Source of the DNA: Rubellimicrobium mesophilum DSM 19309
Lineage (GTDB): Bacteria; Pseudomonadota; Alphaproteobacteria; Rhodobacterales; Rhodobacteraceae
Reading direction: 5' to 3'
NCBI RefSeq assembly: GCF_000600335.2
Contig: NZ_KK088543.1
Span: 1 to 64,000 of the forward strand
DNA length: 64,000 bases
Part shown: piece by piece, positions 36,328 to 44,881 of the stretch
How the letters are laid out: every line of letters starts with the position of its first letter
How positions within the stretch are numbered: position 1 is the stretch's first letter
Notes under the pieces: model-generated
The model's database searches: none
Seen by the model: only the letters and a program-made list of their open reading frames with translations
Told to the model about the DNA's origin: nothing
Made by a program: the position numbers and the translations under genes

Positions 36328-37256
36328 ATGTTCCTTTCCCTGTCCGGCCCCCGGGCGGCGCTCGGCGCCCTCGGCCTCTGCGCGGCCCTGTCGCTTGCGG
36401 CCTGCGAGGCCCCGCCGCCCGAGCCGCAGCAGCCCGAGGAGACTATCGGTGGCGTGCCCGTCTCCCAGATCGTGCCGGGCTATGGCATCATCGAGGATGA
36501 CGGCTACACGCTGCCGCCCGTCCCGCCCGGCTATCTCCAGGGCGTGAACAAGCGCGCCACGGTTCCCTATCGCGGGACCGCCGCCCCCGGCACCATCGAG
36601 ATCGATCCCTATGCCAAGTTCCTCTACTGGGTGGAGCCGGGTGGCATGGCGGTGCGCTATCCCATCGCCGTCGGACGCGAGGGGCTGGGGATCAGCGGCT
36701 CGTTCAGCATCGGTCGCAAGGCCGAGTGGCCGGGCTGGACCCCCACCGCGAACATGCTGCGGCGCGAGCCGGAGGTATACGGCCCCTACCGTGGCGGCGT
36801 GCCCGGAGGCCTCTCGTCCCCGCTCGGGGCGCGCGCGCTCTACCTCTATCGCGGCTCGCGCGACAGCTACTACCGCATCCACGGCACCAACGACTGGTCG
36901 TCCATCGGCAACTCGGGCAGCGCGGGCTGCATCCGGCTCTTCAACCACGACGCCATCGACCTCTTCGACCGCGTGCCATCGGGCACCCGGGTGGTGATCC
37001 GCACCCGCGAACAGTCCGAGCGGATCGAGGGACCTCTCATGGTAACCGGGGCATCCAGCTCCCGCCCTTCTACACGGGCGAAGGGCAGCGTCCGCCCGTG
37101 CCGCAGGCGATGGTGCCCGAGCAGTTCTACGGCAACCCGGCGGCGCAGGTCGGAGTGGACTACATCCCCGACGCGTCCGACATCTACGACGAGCGGGGGC
37201 CGATCGCAGGCGCCGTGGACATGGTCGGCGCGGGCTTCGAGCCGGCGCAGGGCTGA
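36328..37256 (+). CDS. L,D-transpeptidase lipoprotein (YkuD family), one apparent frameshift near the C-terminus
   Basis: A lipoprotein precursor with lipobox LAAC (Cys26) and a YkuD catalytic domain. The active-site signature is IHGTNDWSSIGNSGSAGCIRL, with H185 and the nucleophile C201. It would form 3-3 peptidoglycan crosslinks or attach proteins to the wall in the periplasm. After about residue 238 the frame breaks near 37042. One added base, making GTC AAC from GTAAC, restores a Pro-rich tail ending VDMVGAGFEPAQG and a total of 309 residues. The catalytic domain lies entirely before the break. ATG at 36328 is chosen for the signal peptide. Confidence 0.9.
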
Positions 37257-37315
37257 CGGGCCTCCCGAACGGTGGGGCCAGGGTCCCGAAAGGGGGATAT
37301 GCCCCGACCCCTTGG

Positions 37316-37663
37316 TCAGGTGGCGACGACGTAGTCCTTGAGCGTCGTCTCCAGAACCTCCCAGGTGCCCTTGAAGCCTGGGCGGATCACGAAGCTGTCG
37401 CCCGCCCGCACGATGCGGGCGGCGCCGCCCTCCTCGGTGATGACCGAGAGGCCTTCGACGATCCGGCAATATTCCCATTCCTCGTAGAGGATGCGCCACT
37501 TGCCGGGCGTGGCCTGCCACATGCCGCAATAGAGGTTGCCGCGCTCCTCGGCGTTCCAGGTGGTGAAGACCGGATCACCCGCCACGACCCTTTCCTTCGG
37601 CGGGCGCGAGACCACGGGCGCGGCGGCGTTGCGCGACAGGAAACGGAACAGTTCTTCGCTCAT
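37316..37663 (-). CDS. Cupin domain protein (DUF861/EutQ-like)
   Basis: A 115-residue single-domain cupin of the (S)-ureidoglycine aminohydrolase-like group. Conserved segments are NLYCGMWQATPGKWRI, EWEYCRIVEGLSVIT and GDSFVIRPGFKGTWEVLET. It probably binds a small molecule or metal. AGGGGA lies 7 bases before the ATG at 37663. It is divergent from the coiled-coil gene, with a 99-base shared upstream region. Confidence 0.88.
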   Translation of the reverse strand: MSEELFRFLSRNAAAPVVSRPPKERVVAGDPVFTTWNAEERGNLYCGMWQATPGKWRILYEEWEYCRIVEGLSVITEEGGAARIVRAGDSFVIRPGFKGTWEVLETTLKDYVVAT

Positions 37664-37762
37664 CGGGTCCCCTGACGCACCCTGATTCGAGGCGTGACGG
37701 CCCTTTGCAAAGGGCGCTACACTCACCAGATACACGGAATTGCGAGCCACGGGGAGGACATC

Positions 37763-38845
37763 ATGGCCGACTTCGAGACCCAGATCCGCGAGAGCCAGGC
37801 TCAGGTCGCGGCGGCGCAGGCCAAGATCTCCGAGCTGACCTCCCGGATCGAGGGCGCGCGCCAGACCATGGCACAGGGGACCGAGGTCAGCCTCGATATC
37901 GAGAACGCCACGCTGCAGGACGTGCACAAGCACACCGAGGTGATGAACGCCAACATCGCCGAGCTCATCATGGGCCTCGACGACGTGACCGAGGCCTTCT
38001 CGCGCGACTTTCAGGAGATGCGGAGCAAGACCGGCTGGGAAAGCTTCGTGGGCTTCTTCTCCCAGTCCAAGTCCGAGGCCATGCGGCAGGAGCGGATGCG
38101 GCTCGCCACCATCGACGACAAGCTCCAGGACCTGATCGCCAAGTCCGACACCATCGTGAAGCTCCTCGAAGGGCAGCTCGGGATGCTGGAGGAGCAGAAG
38201 ACCCGCGTGGAGGGCAACCTCGCCTCGACCCTGGCCGAGCGCGAGCAGGTCGTGACCGAGCTGGAAGGGGTGCGGGCCGAGATCACGGCCATGGACCCCA
38301 GGATCATCGACCTCGAGAATCGCATCGGCGCCGAGGCCGACCCCGCCGCGCGGACGCGGCTGGAGACCGACCTCGCCGGGATGAACTCCCGCCACAACGA
38401 GCTCGTGCGGCAGGAGCAGGTGAAGCTCGCGCTGTCGCAGACGCTGGAGCGCTACATCGAGAGCGGCAAGACCTGGATCGACTCGCTCCAGAACCAGGCG
38501 GCGACGCAGATGGTGCTCATCAACAAGCTTCGCACCGACACGCGGCAGCGGGTGGTGCTGTATGACGCGCTGTCCAAGTCGCTCAAGACCGCGCAGCAGC
38601 AGGACGTGGCGCACCGGATCAACGAGATCGGCGTCAAGACCGACCAGGAGGCCCAGACCGCCATGGCCGGCATCGGCGCCGCCACCAACGCGCGGATGGC
38701 CGACATGCTGGAGGCCCATGAGGAGCAGATGATCTTCTCGCGCGATGTGATGGAGGCCAAGGCCCGGGCCGACGAGAGGTTCATGCGGCGCTTCCAGGCG
38801 ATCGTGGAGAAGCACGACAAGAACCTCTACGGCGCGCAGCAATGA
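37763..38845 (+). CDS. Large coiled-coil protein, first gene of an uncharacterised operon
   Basis: A 360-residue, almost entirely helical, charged protein without signal peptide or membrane helix. Long heptad-like stretches span residues about 1-45, 110-225 and 240-355. A short non-coiled part, SKTGWESFVGFFSQSKSEAM, lies near 90-110. Overall composition and layout recall TelA/KlaA toxic-anion-resistance proteins and PspA-like scaffolds, but I cannot assign it to either from sequence alone. GGGGAGGA precedes the ATG. Its stop overlaps the next start (ATGA), so it is translated with the following six genes. Confidence 0.85.
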   Translation: MADFETQIRESQAQVAAAQAKISELTSRIEGARQTMAQGTEVSLDIENATLQDVHKHTEVMNANIAELIMGLDDVTEAFSRDFQEMRSKTGWESFVGFFSQSKSEAMRQERMRLATIDDKLQDLIAKSDTIVKLLEGQLGMLEEQKTRVEGNLASTLAEREQVVTELEGVRAEITAMDPRIIDLENRIGAEADPAARTRLETDLAGMNSRHNELVRQEQVKLALSQTLERYIESGKTWIDSLQNQAATQMVLINKLRTDTRQRVVLYDALSKSLKTAQQQDVAHRINEIGVKTDQEAQTAMAGIGAATNARMADMLEAHEEQMIFSRDVMEAKARADERFMRRFQAIVEKHDKNLYGAQQ

Positions 38846-39171
38846 CCCTCGGGCGACTGGCCGGTGTCGCACTGCTGACCCTCTGCGGCGCACAGGGAGC
38901 GGCGGCCGAAGGGCAGTGGGTGGAGACGGACTCCACGTCTGCACAGCTCGCCTACTCGGACCTCGATCTGGTGACCACGAGCTCCGTTCTGGGACCGGAC
39001 GGAGGCCTTCGGATCGTCACCTTCTGGGCTCACCCGGACCGAGTGCCGGCTGATGACACCCAGGTGACCGAGCCGCCGGCTGCCGATCCCGACGCCATCA
39101 CGCGCTGCATCACGGACCTCGGCCCCGACGACAAGGTGGTGCGCGACCGCTGCTGGCAGACGCAGCCCTGA
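38842..39171 (+). CDS. Small secreted or periplasmic protein of the uncharacterised operon
   Basis: A 109-residue protein with a signal peptide (MTLGRLAGVALLTLCGAQGAAAEG). The mature part is short and polar, with a Pro/Ala/Asp linker and two cysteines in the C-terminal TRCITDLGPDDKVVRDRC segment that could form a disulfide. I recognise no domain. It overlaps the preceding gene by four bases and the next by one, so it belongs to the operon. Confidence 0.8.
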   Translation: MTLGRLAGVALLTLCGAQGAAAEGQWVETDSTSAQLAYSDLDLVTTSSVLGPDGGLRIVTFWAHPDRVPADDTQVTEPPAADPDAITRCITDLGPDDKVVRDRCWQTQP

Positions 39172-40292
39172 TGCCCGCGCCGGAGCTGACGCTCGACCAC
39201 CAAGTGATCGAGGACACCCTCGCCACGCGGCGCTACTTCCGCAAGTTCGAGCGGATCACCACGCACCTGACCAAGGTCGCCGCCGAGGAGCAGGCGGCCG
39301 GGCGCATGACCGCGCCGGAAGTCGAGGCGCTGGCGCGGAGCCTCGTGTCGCTCAACCTCACCTTCCGGGCGCTGGCGCTGAAGTACCATTTCGCGGGCGC
39401 CACGGCCGGGGCGGCGCAGCTCACCTTCGACCGTGTGGATTCGGGCTTCCCGGTCGCGGCCGAGCTCATGGAGATGGCGGCGGACGCGACGCAGGCCGAG
39501 CGGCACCTCGCCAGCACGCCCACGGCCGAGAGGCTCAAGGACGAGATGGTCCGCGTGATCCTGTCGGAGCGCGTCACGCCGACCCGGCTGCAATACGCTC
39601 TCAGCCAGCGGCTCTACTACGAGGAGTTGCGAAAGGGCGGGCTGTTCTGGACGCGCAACGACCCGGAGGCGGTCTGGCTCGGCAACCTCGGGGAGGGGCG
39701 GGCGGAGCGGCGGCGGTATCTCCTCCGCTGGGGCGTCTACGAGGCGGGCGACAACCTGCCGGTGATCTACCTGATGACGCTGGAGGACACCGGCCGCGAG
39801 GGCCTTCCCAAGGACACGACACGCTGGCCGCTCGTGCAGCGGCACCTGATGGCGCAGTCGGTGGGGGGCCTCACGCTCCTGACCATCGCGCGGGGGTTCG
39901 ACCAGGATTTCGACGACCTCCATCCCAAGCGCCTGCGCCGCATCAAGCTTGGTCCGATGTATTCCTCCACCTTCACCAGCCAGGACGGCCCGATCCGCGA
40001 GGTCCTGGCCCAGGCCCGCGCGCCCGAGGGCGAGGACTGGGCGCTCGCCTGGACCGAGGAGGACCTCCTGTCCGAGCGGGTCGAGGTGGACCAGTCGGGC
40101 TGGTTCTCCACCACCGAGCGCGAGGTCTTCGCCTTGGCCGAGCCCAAGGAGCGGGGCGTCTCGGGGATCGACCGCTCCCTCATCCTGCCCGCCCGACCCT
40201 ATCAGGCCTTGGCCGAGTTCGACCCGCCCGCCTTCCGGCAGATGCGGAAGGTCGTGGTGGGCGAGGGCGGGCGCATCCTGTCGTTCAAGTGA
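39171..40292 (+). CDS. Uncharacterised 373-residue soluble protein of the operon
   Basis: A soluble protein of 373 residues without signal peptide or membrane helix. The first 150 residues look helical (FRKFERITTHLTKVAAEEQ), and the centre has a beta-rich block (YLLRWGVYEAGDNLPVIYLMTLED). The C-terminal part carries LGPMYSSTFTS and ends with IDRSLILPARPYQALAEFDPP. I recognise no family. It starts inside the stop of the previous gene (TGATG) and is followed by the AAA+ gene after 7 bases, so coexpression is certain and a physical partnership likely. Confidence 0.85.
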   Translation: MPAPELTLDHQVIEDTLATRRYFRKFERITTHLTKVAAEEQAAGRMTAPEVEALARSLVSLNLTFRALALKYHFAGATAGAAQLTFDRVDSGFPVAAELMEMAADATQAERHLASTPTAERLKDEMVRVILSERVTPTRLQYALSQRLYYEELRKGGLFWTRNDPEAVWLGNLGEGRAERRRYLLRWGVYEAGDNLPVIYLMTLEDTGREGLPKDTTRWPLVQRHLMAQSVGGLTLLTIARGFDQDFDDLHPKRLRRIKLGPMYSSTFTSQDGPIREVLAQARAPEGEDWALAWTEEDLLSERVEVDQSGWFSTTEREVFALAEPKERGVSGIDRSLILPARPYQALAEFDPPAFRQMRKVVVGEGGRILSFK

Positions 40293-40299
40293 GACGCGA

Positions 40300-42239
40300 A
40301 TGAGCCTCAGCGCCGACCTCATGGAGCTTCGGGAGGAGGACATCCGACGGCACTATCCGCAGGCGCTGAACATCCTTCAGGGCTTCGACCACGCGCCGCG
40401 GATCGCGCAGGGAACGGCTGCGCCCGTGCCGGAGAGGTCGCCGGGGATCGGCACCCGCCGCGCCTTCCGCCCGACCACGCCGGGGCTGACGGCGCAGCGG
40501 GCGACGCTGCCGGGCTCGGTCCACCTCCTCGCGCGGATCGAGGCGGTGCCGGGGTCCGAGGGGCTGCCCTCGCCGCTTCAGGCCACGGTGGCGCAGGCGA
40601 TCCGGCGGGCGCTCGCCATCGCCATGGCGCTGGCCGAGCAGGTGGCGCTCCGCTCCGGCCTCGCCGACCTCAAGCGCGCCAACGCCGCCGGGAGCCTCAC
40701 CCCCGACCGGCAGGCCGACTTCTCGGAGCTCTCGACCGCCGAGGCGCTGGTGACGCTCCATGTCTTCGCGGCGGCTCTGTCGGTGCTGCTGGCCCCCCAC
40801 GCGGGCGGGGAGCCGGTGGAAATCGGCCATCTCGACGAGGTGCTGACCGACAACGCCCCCCTCGCACTCATGGGCGCGTTGTGGGAGCTGGACCAGGACG
40901 TGGCCGGCCTCGCCACCACCGACCAGCGCCTCGCCGGGACCGTGCTGGCCTTCGCTGAGGCGCTGATGGCCCGGGTCGCAGCGCGGGCGGCCCATGCGCC
41001 GGGGCTTGGGGCCTTCACCTCGGCCAACTGGCGCGTGGCGGCGGACGACCTCACGGTCCAGGGCTTCACGCCGTCGCGGAAGGGGCGCGGGCCCGCGCTC
41101 CAGATGACCTTCAAGAAGCCGGAGGAGGTCGTCGGCAACCACATCGCCAAGCACCAGGCCATGAAGCTGTCCAAGATGCTGATGGCCTACGACTTCGAGC
41201 GTCGCCGGAACCCCTTTGCGGAGGAGGGGGGCTTCATCTTCACCTTCATGGGCGACGGCGCGCCGGGAACAGGCAAGACGACGCTGATCCAGATGATGGC
41301 GGGCCTGATCCACGACTACTGCGAGGTCGCGGGCAATCCGTTCCGCTACCGGAACCTCAGCACGGACAGCATCGACTCCTACCAAGGCAAGTCCGGCCAG
41401 AACGCCAAGGCCTTCATCACCGAGATCACCGACCCGACGGTGATCGGCTTCGGCACCATCGACGACATCGACCAGCTCGCGGGCAAGCGGGGCGACCGCA
41501 ACGCCTCGGCCGGGCAGCTCGAGATCACGGCGGTGCTGATGGAGAGCTTCGCGGGCGCGAACACGGTGGTTCGAGGCAACTGCACCTTCGGGATGTTCTC
41601 GAACTACCCGGAAAACGTTGATGATGCGTTAAGACAGCGGGCCGGCGCGCGATTTCTTGTCGACGGGCCGCAGAGCCGAGCCGACTACATCGATATCCTC
41701 GCGCTGCTCCTGGGCAAGAACCACGCCATCCCCGTGGGCGATCACCGGCTGTTCGAGGCGCAGGCGCTCCAGCGCGCCGTGGCCGAGAGCTACGCCGCCC
41801 ACGGCCGTCCCAAGGAGGAGGCGCTCCTCGCTGTCTGGGAACGAGTGCAGGCTCTGGCGGGCCCCCTCGACACGCTCGCGAAGATCGGGACATACCTCAA
41901 GGCGATCCAAGACGTGGAGCCGCGCTTCACGGGCCGCGCCATCAAGAACATCACGGACGCGATCAAGGTCCGGGCCATGGACGTGGAGCTTCCCGACGAG
42001 TGGATGGCGAACCCCGACCTGTTCCTGCGCCGCGACTACGACACCAAGGCCGCGATGATCCGCGAGCTTCGGACCCCGATCACCGTCGAGATGGTCCTGC
42101 AGGAGATCAACCGCTACGCCGATTCCGAATTCCGCTACGCCGACAAGTCCGACGAGACGGCCATCGAGGCCATGGTCCGCGACCTGCGCCGCTCGGAGGA
42201 GGCCAAGCGCCGCTACCTCGCCGAGAGGGGGCGCCGTGA
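40300..42239 (+). CDS. AAA+ ATPase of the uncharacterised operon (one apparent frameshift at its 3' end)
   Basis: A protein of about 646 residues. The N-terminal 270 residues are helical and unrecognised. The AAA+ module has Walker A GAPGTGKTT at 320-328, Walker B VIGFGTIDDID with D388/D389, sensor 1 MFSNYPENVDD near 434 and arginines in DDALRQRAGAR. A C-terminal helical domain follows. In this sequence the frame does not stop; it runs on through the next two genes to 44010. One additional G in the five-G run at 42227-42231 places TGA at 42237-42239, giving a GTGA overlap with the next gene as elsewhere in the operon. I therefore end the gene there. Confidence 0.85.
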
Positions 42240-42580
42240 TCCGCGAGTTCTCCTCGGGCCTCCTCCTGCCCGCCCTGGTGCTTGCGGTGTTGGGATGGCT
42301 GGTGCCCCGCCTCCTCACGCGGGTCTGGCCCGAGGGGGTCTGGCCGCTCATGCTCCTGGCGCTGGTCTCGACCCTGATCCTGATCGGGCTCGCTACGCTG
42401 TTCTTCCTGCTGCTCTATGTCGGGCAGGGCGTGCCTCTTGCCGTGGTCCTCGACATGGGCGTCCTTGGCGGCTGGCTGCATTTTCTCCGCTTGGGGCTTG
42501 CCTCGGCGCTGGTCTGGGCGCCCATCATGGTCCTGTCGGTCGCGAACCTGCCCCGACACTGGAAGGAGAAGACGTGGTGA
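42236..42580 (+). CDS. Small membrane protein of the uncharacterised operon
   Basis: A 114-residue protein with a GTG start and three clear hydrophobic helices: LLLPALVLAVLGWLVP, PLMLLALVSTLILIGLATLFFLLL and ALVWAPIMVLSVANLP. Short charged ends lie on either side. It is strongly protein-like, whereas the +1 frame over the same bases is Arg/Pro/Gly-rich filler. The GTGA overlaps at both ends fit tight translational coupling. No family is recognised. Confidence 0.85.
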   Translation: MIREFSSGLLLPALVLAVLGWLVPRLLTRVWPEGVWPLMLLALVSTLILIGLATLFFLLLYVGQGVPLAVVLDMGVLGGWLHFLRLGLASALVWAPIMVLSVANLPRHWKEKTW

Positions 42581-44010
42581 GGCGCCTCGTCGAGAAGGGC
42601 CTGCTGTTCGGTGGCTTGGTCCTCGTGGACAGCCCCGTGCTGGTGGAGCGCTACCGGCGCGCCCTCCGGCACCTGACGCGGAAGGAGTCGACTCTCGAGG
42701 ACTTCCACATCGACATCTCCGGCTTCTCGCCCGAGATCGGGGACGAGCTGGGCGACGATGAATACCTCAACCACCCGGGCTTCAACCGGCAGTTCATCCT
42801 TCTCACCACCGACCAGAGGGACGCGCCGCTGCTCAACGCCGAATTCTCGACCTCGCGCGGCATCCTGCGCCAGTTCATCGAGGCGAACGAGGCCGAGCTC
42901 TTCGCGCTGACGGCGCGGGATGCGGTGGCGGGCGAACTCATCAACTCGGTCTATGCCGCCGACGCGCCCGCCCGGCTCTTCGACATCCGCAAGGTGACGG
43001 TGGAGGCCGATACCACCCAGGGGACTGTCGCCACGGCCGAGAGGCTGGGGGGCCTCATCGACCGCTTCAAGTCCGAGCCGGACGCCTGGTGGGACGACAC
43101 GCTCATCGGCGAGATGATCCGGCTGGCCGAGGTCACCGGGGACCTGACGCGCAACCCGGTGCGCCTCAAGGCCATGACCTTCGAGCAGGACGATTTCTGG
43201 ACCTCGCATTTCGGCGGGGTCTACATCTTCCGCTCGGTCCCGCATCCGGCGGCCATCGTGGCCGGGGACAAGAACGAGATCGGGCCGCTGCCCGTCGAGG
43301 AGGTCATGGACCTCCAGGACCGCACCGGCATCGCCAGGTTCCTCGCGGCCAACGAGCTGGCCGAGCCCATCGTGACCGGGCGCGGCGCGGCCGTGGCCGC
43401 GAGTCTCCGGCAGAAGATGGACTTCATCGTCGCGGACGTGGCGGGGGCCGAGGGGCACCTGCGCGAGGGCGCGACCCGGCGCGACCTTCAGGCTCTGGCC
43501 CGCCGCATGGCCGGGCGGCTGCCGCCGGAGTGGGAGGGACTCGCGCAGCTCGTCGCCTGGGCGGAGGAGGGCGCCCGCTGGCCTCGCATCACCTCGGATC
43601 ACCCGGCCTACTTCTATACGTTGCGGCCGAAGCGCGGCCCGAACGCCGACCTCGTGAGCCGTCTTTTGGCGGAGTTGTCGCCGCTCGACGTGCGCCAGCT
43701 CTTCATCTGCCACAAGGAGCTGTTCATCCAGCACTACCAGACCTGGCCCGAGGCGAAGCGCGGCTATGTCGCCGACCTCCTCGCCCGCGAGTACAAGATG
43801 GACGAGGCCGGCACCCGCGAGGCGCTGTTCGGCCCAGAGGAGCCCATGGCCGAGCCGGTCACGCCAACCCCTGGCCCCTGGGGCACCCCGGCCGAGCCGC
43901 GCCCCCGGCGCGACGACCTCATCGACCGGGTCGGACCCCTGGGGCTCGGTGAGGCGACGCTGACATGGCGTTCCTGCGTGTCGTCGTCGGGTTCCTCGTC
44001 CTTCTGGTGA
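42577..44010 (+). CDS. Uncharacterised 477-residue protein (possibly DUF6638)
   Basis: A soluble protein starting with GTG (RRLVEKGLLFGGLVLVDSPVLVERY). Conserved-looking segments are DFHIDISGFSPEIGDELGDDEYLNHPGFNRQFI, DFWTSHFGGVYIFRSVPHPA, and a helical C-terminal part (LDVRQLFICHKELFIQHYQTWPEAKRGYV). I recall such proteins as DUF6638 in Rhodobacterales but cannot verify it. The function is unknown. The last 15 residues overlap the next gene by 46 bases and look less natural than the stop at 43961-43963 in another frame, so the true end may differ. Confidence 0.82.
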   Translation: MRRLVEKGLLFGGLVLVDSPVLVERYRRALRHLTRKESTLEDFHIDISGFSPEIGDELGDDEYLNHPGFNRQFILLTTDQRDAPLLNAEFSTSRGILRQFIEANEAELFALTARDAVAGELINSVYAADAPARLFDIRKVTVEADTTQGTVATAERLGGLIDRFKSEPDAWWDDTLIGEMIRLAEVTGDLTRNPVRLKAMTFEQDDFWTSHFGGVYIFRSVPHPAAIVAGDKNEIGPLPVEEVMDLQDRTGIARFLAANELAEPIVTGRGAAVAASLRQKMDFIVADVAGAEGHLREGATRRDLQALARRMAGRLPPEWEGLAQLVAWAEEGARWPRITSDHPAYFYTLRPKRGPNADLVSRLLAELSPLDVRQLFICHKELFIQHYQTWPEAKRGYVADLLAREYKMDEAGTREALFGPEEPMAEPVTPTPGPWGTPAEPRPRRDDLIDRVGPLGLGEATLTWRSCVSSSGSSSFW

Positions 44011-44231
44011 TGATCTACCTCGCACTCTCGGTCGTCCTGCGCCTTCGCGAGAGGCGGCGGCTCGCGGAGGAGTGGGAGGCGGGGGACCAACTCGTGGAGC
44101 GGGACACCCATCTGCGGGACGGCATGGCGGAGTACGACCATTCGCTCCGCAAGAGGCTCCTCTGGCTGGTGATCGTGGCGCCCATGGCGGCGCTCATGCT
44201 CCTGCTCTATCTCGTGAACGGGTCCAGATAG
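43965..44231 (+). CDS. Small two-helix membrane protein of the operon
   Basis: An 88-residue protein with an N-terminal helix (RVVVGFLVLLVMIYLALSVVL), a highly charged middle (RLRERRRLAEEWEAGDQLVERD) and a C-terminal helix (LLWLVIVAPMAALMLLLYLV). The charged loop probably lies on the cytoplasmic side. No family is recognised. The start lies inside the last codons of the preceding frame, and the next gene begins 10 bases later. Confidence 0.8.
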   Translation: MAFLRVVVGFLVLLVMIYLALSVVLRLRERRRLAEEWEAGDQLVERDTHLRDGMAEYDHSLRKRLLWLVIVAPMAALMLLLYLVNGSR

Positions 44232-44241
44232 GAAAGAATCG

Positions 44242-44847
44242 ATGCGCGTTCTGAAATGGGTGGTCACGCTCCTGGTGCTGCTGGTGGTGGGGTCCTTCCT
44301 CCACTACGTGCTGCCCAAGCACGCCGTGGTCTACGTCACGGGGGCCGAGAACCGCATCGTCTCGCCGGACGAATATCGCGGCTTCCGCTCCTTCGGCGAG
44401 CAGACGACCACGGCTGGCACAGGCCAGGTCGGCGCGGACGTGTTCTTCATCAACACGATCAAGCGGAGCGGCGGGCCGCTGGTGTTCCGCAACGAGGACA
44501 CCGGCTTCGGCTTCCCCTGGTACCTGAAGTTCAACAGCGCCGACCTGCAGGCCGAGGCGCAGAACGCCATCTCGACGGCCGAGACGCCCAAGTGGATGGT
44601 GGTGCGCTACTACGGCTGGCGCATCAACTACCTGTCGATGTTCCCCAACGCGATCTCGATGCGCCCGGCCACGAGCCCGGACGAGCGGATCATCCCGTGG
44701 TTCAACATCATCCTGCTGATCGTGCTGGTCGCCATCGTCTGGACGATCTGGGCTCGCATCCGCCGTTGGAACCAGCGGCGGCGCGATCCCATGGCGGCCG
44801 CGTGGCAGACGCCGTCGCAGCGGAAGGGCTGGTTCGGGCGGTCATGA
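44242..44847 (+). CDS. DUF1523 family membrane protein
   Basis: A 201-residue protein of the DUF1523 family. One helix lies at the N-terminus (VVTLLVLLVVGSFLHYVLP) and another near residue 155-172 (IILLIVLVAIVWTIWARI), with a domain between them carrying VVYVTGAENRIV and FGFPWYLKFNSADLQAEAQN. The middle domain is probably periplasmic. The function is unknown. GGAAAG precedes the ATG. It is the last gene of the operon and ends before a strong terminator hairpin. Confidence 0.9.
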   Translation: MRVLKWVVTLLVLLVVGSFLHYVLPKHAVVYVTGAENRIVSPDEYRGFRSFGEQTTTAGTGQVGADVFFINTIKRSGGPLVFRNEDTGFGFPWYLKFNSADLQAEAQNAISTAETPKWMVVRYYGWRINYLSMFPNAISMRPATSPDERIIPWFNIILLIVLVAIVWTIWARIRRWNQRRRDPMAAAWQTPSQRKGWFGRS

Positions 44848-44857
44848 CGCCGACACG

Positions 44858-44881
44858 GGAGAGGGCTGTTCAGCCCTCTCC
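44858..44881. terminator. Bidirectional terminator hairpin
   Basis: GGAGAGGGCTG and CAGCCCTCTCC form a perfect 11-base-pair stem with a two-base turn between the convergent DUF1523 and ALDH16 genes. The ALDH16 stop codon lies in the turn. No long T run follows, so efficiency is uncertain. Confidence 0.7.

Noticed and set aside
37763-38845. Firm assignment of the coiled-coil protein to TelA/KlaA or PspA
   Set aside because: The resemblance rests on helical composition only; no diagnostic motif could be confirmed.
43930-43963. Another indel at the end of the 477-residue protein
   Set aside because: An alternative frame gives a neat SDPWGSVRRR end and a stop before the next gene, but the repair would need one base removed or two added, and it is not decisive.
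39949-44010. A single 1353-codon frame covering the AAA+ gene and two others
   Set aside because: Its middle is low-complexity filler over a convincing membrane protein gene in another frame; a single missing G explains the fusion.
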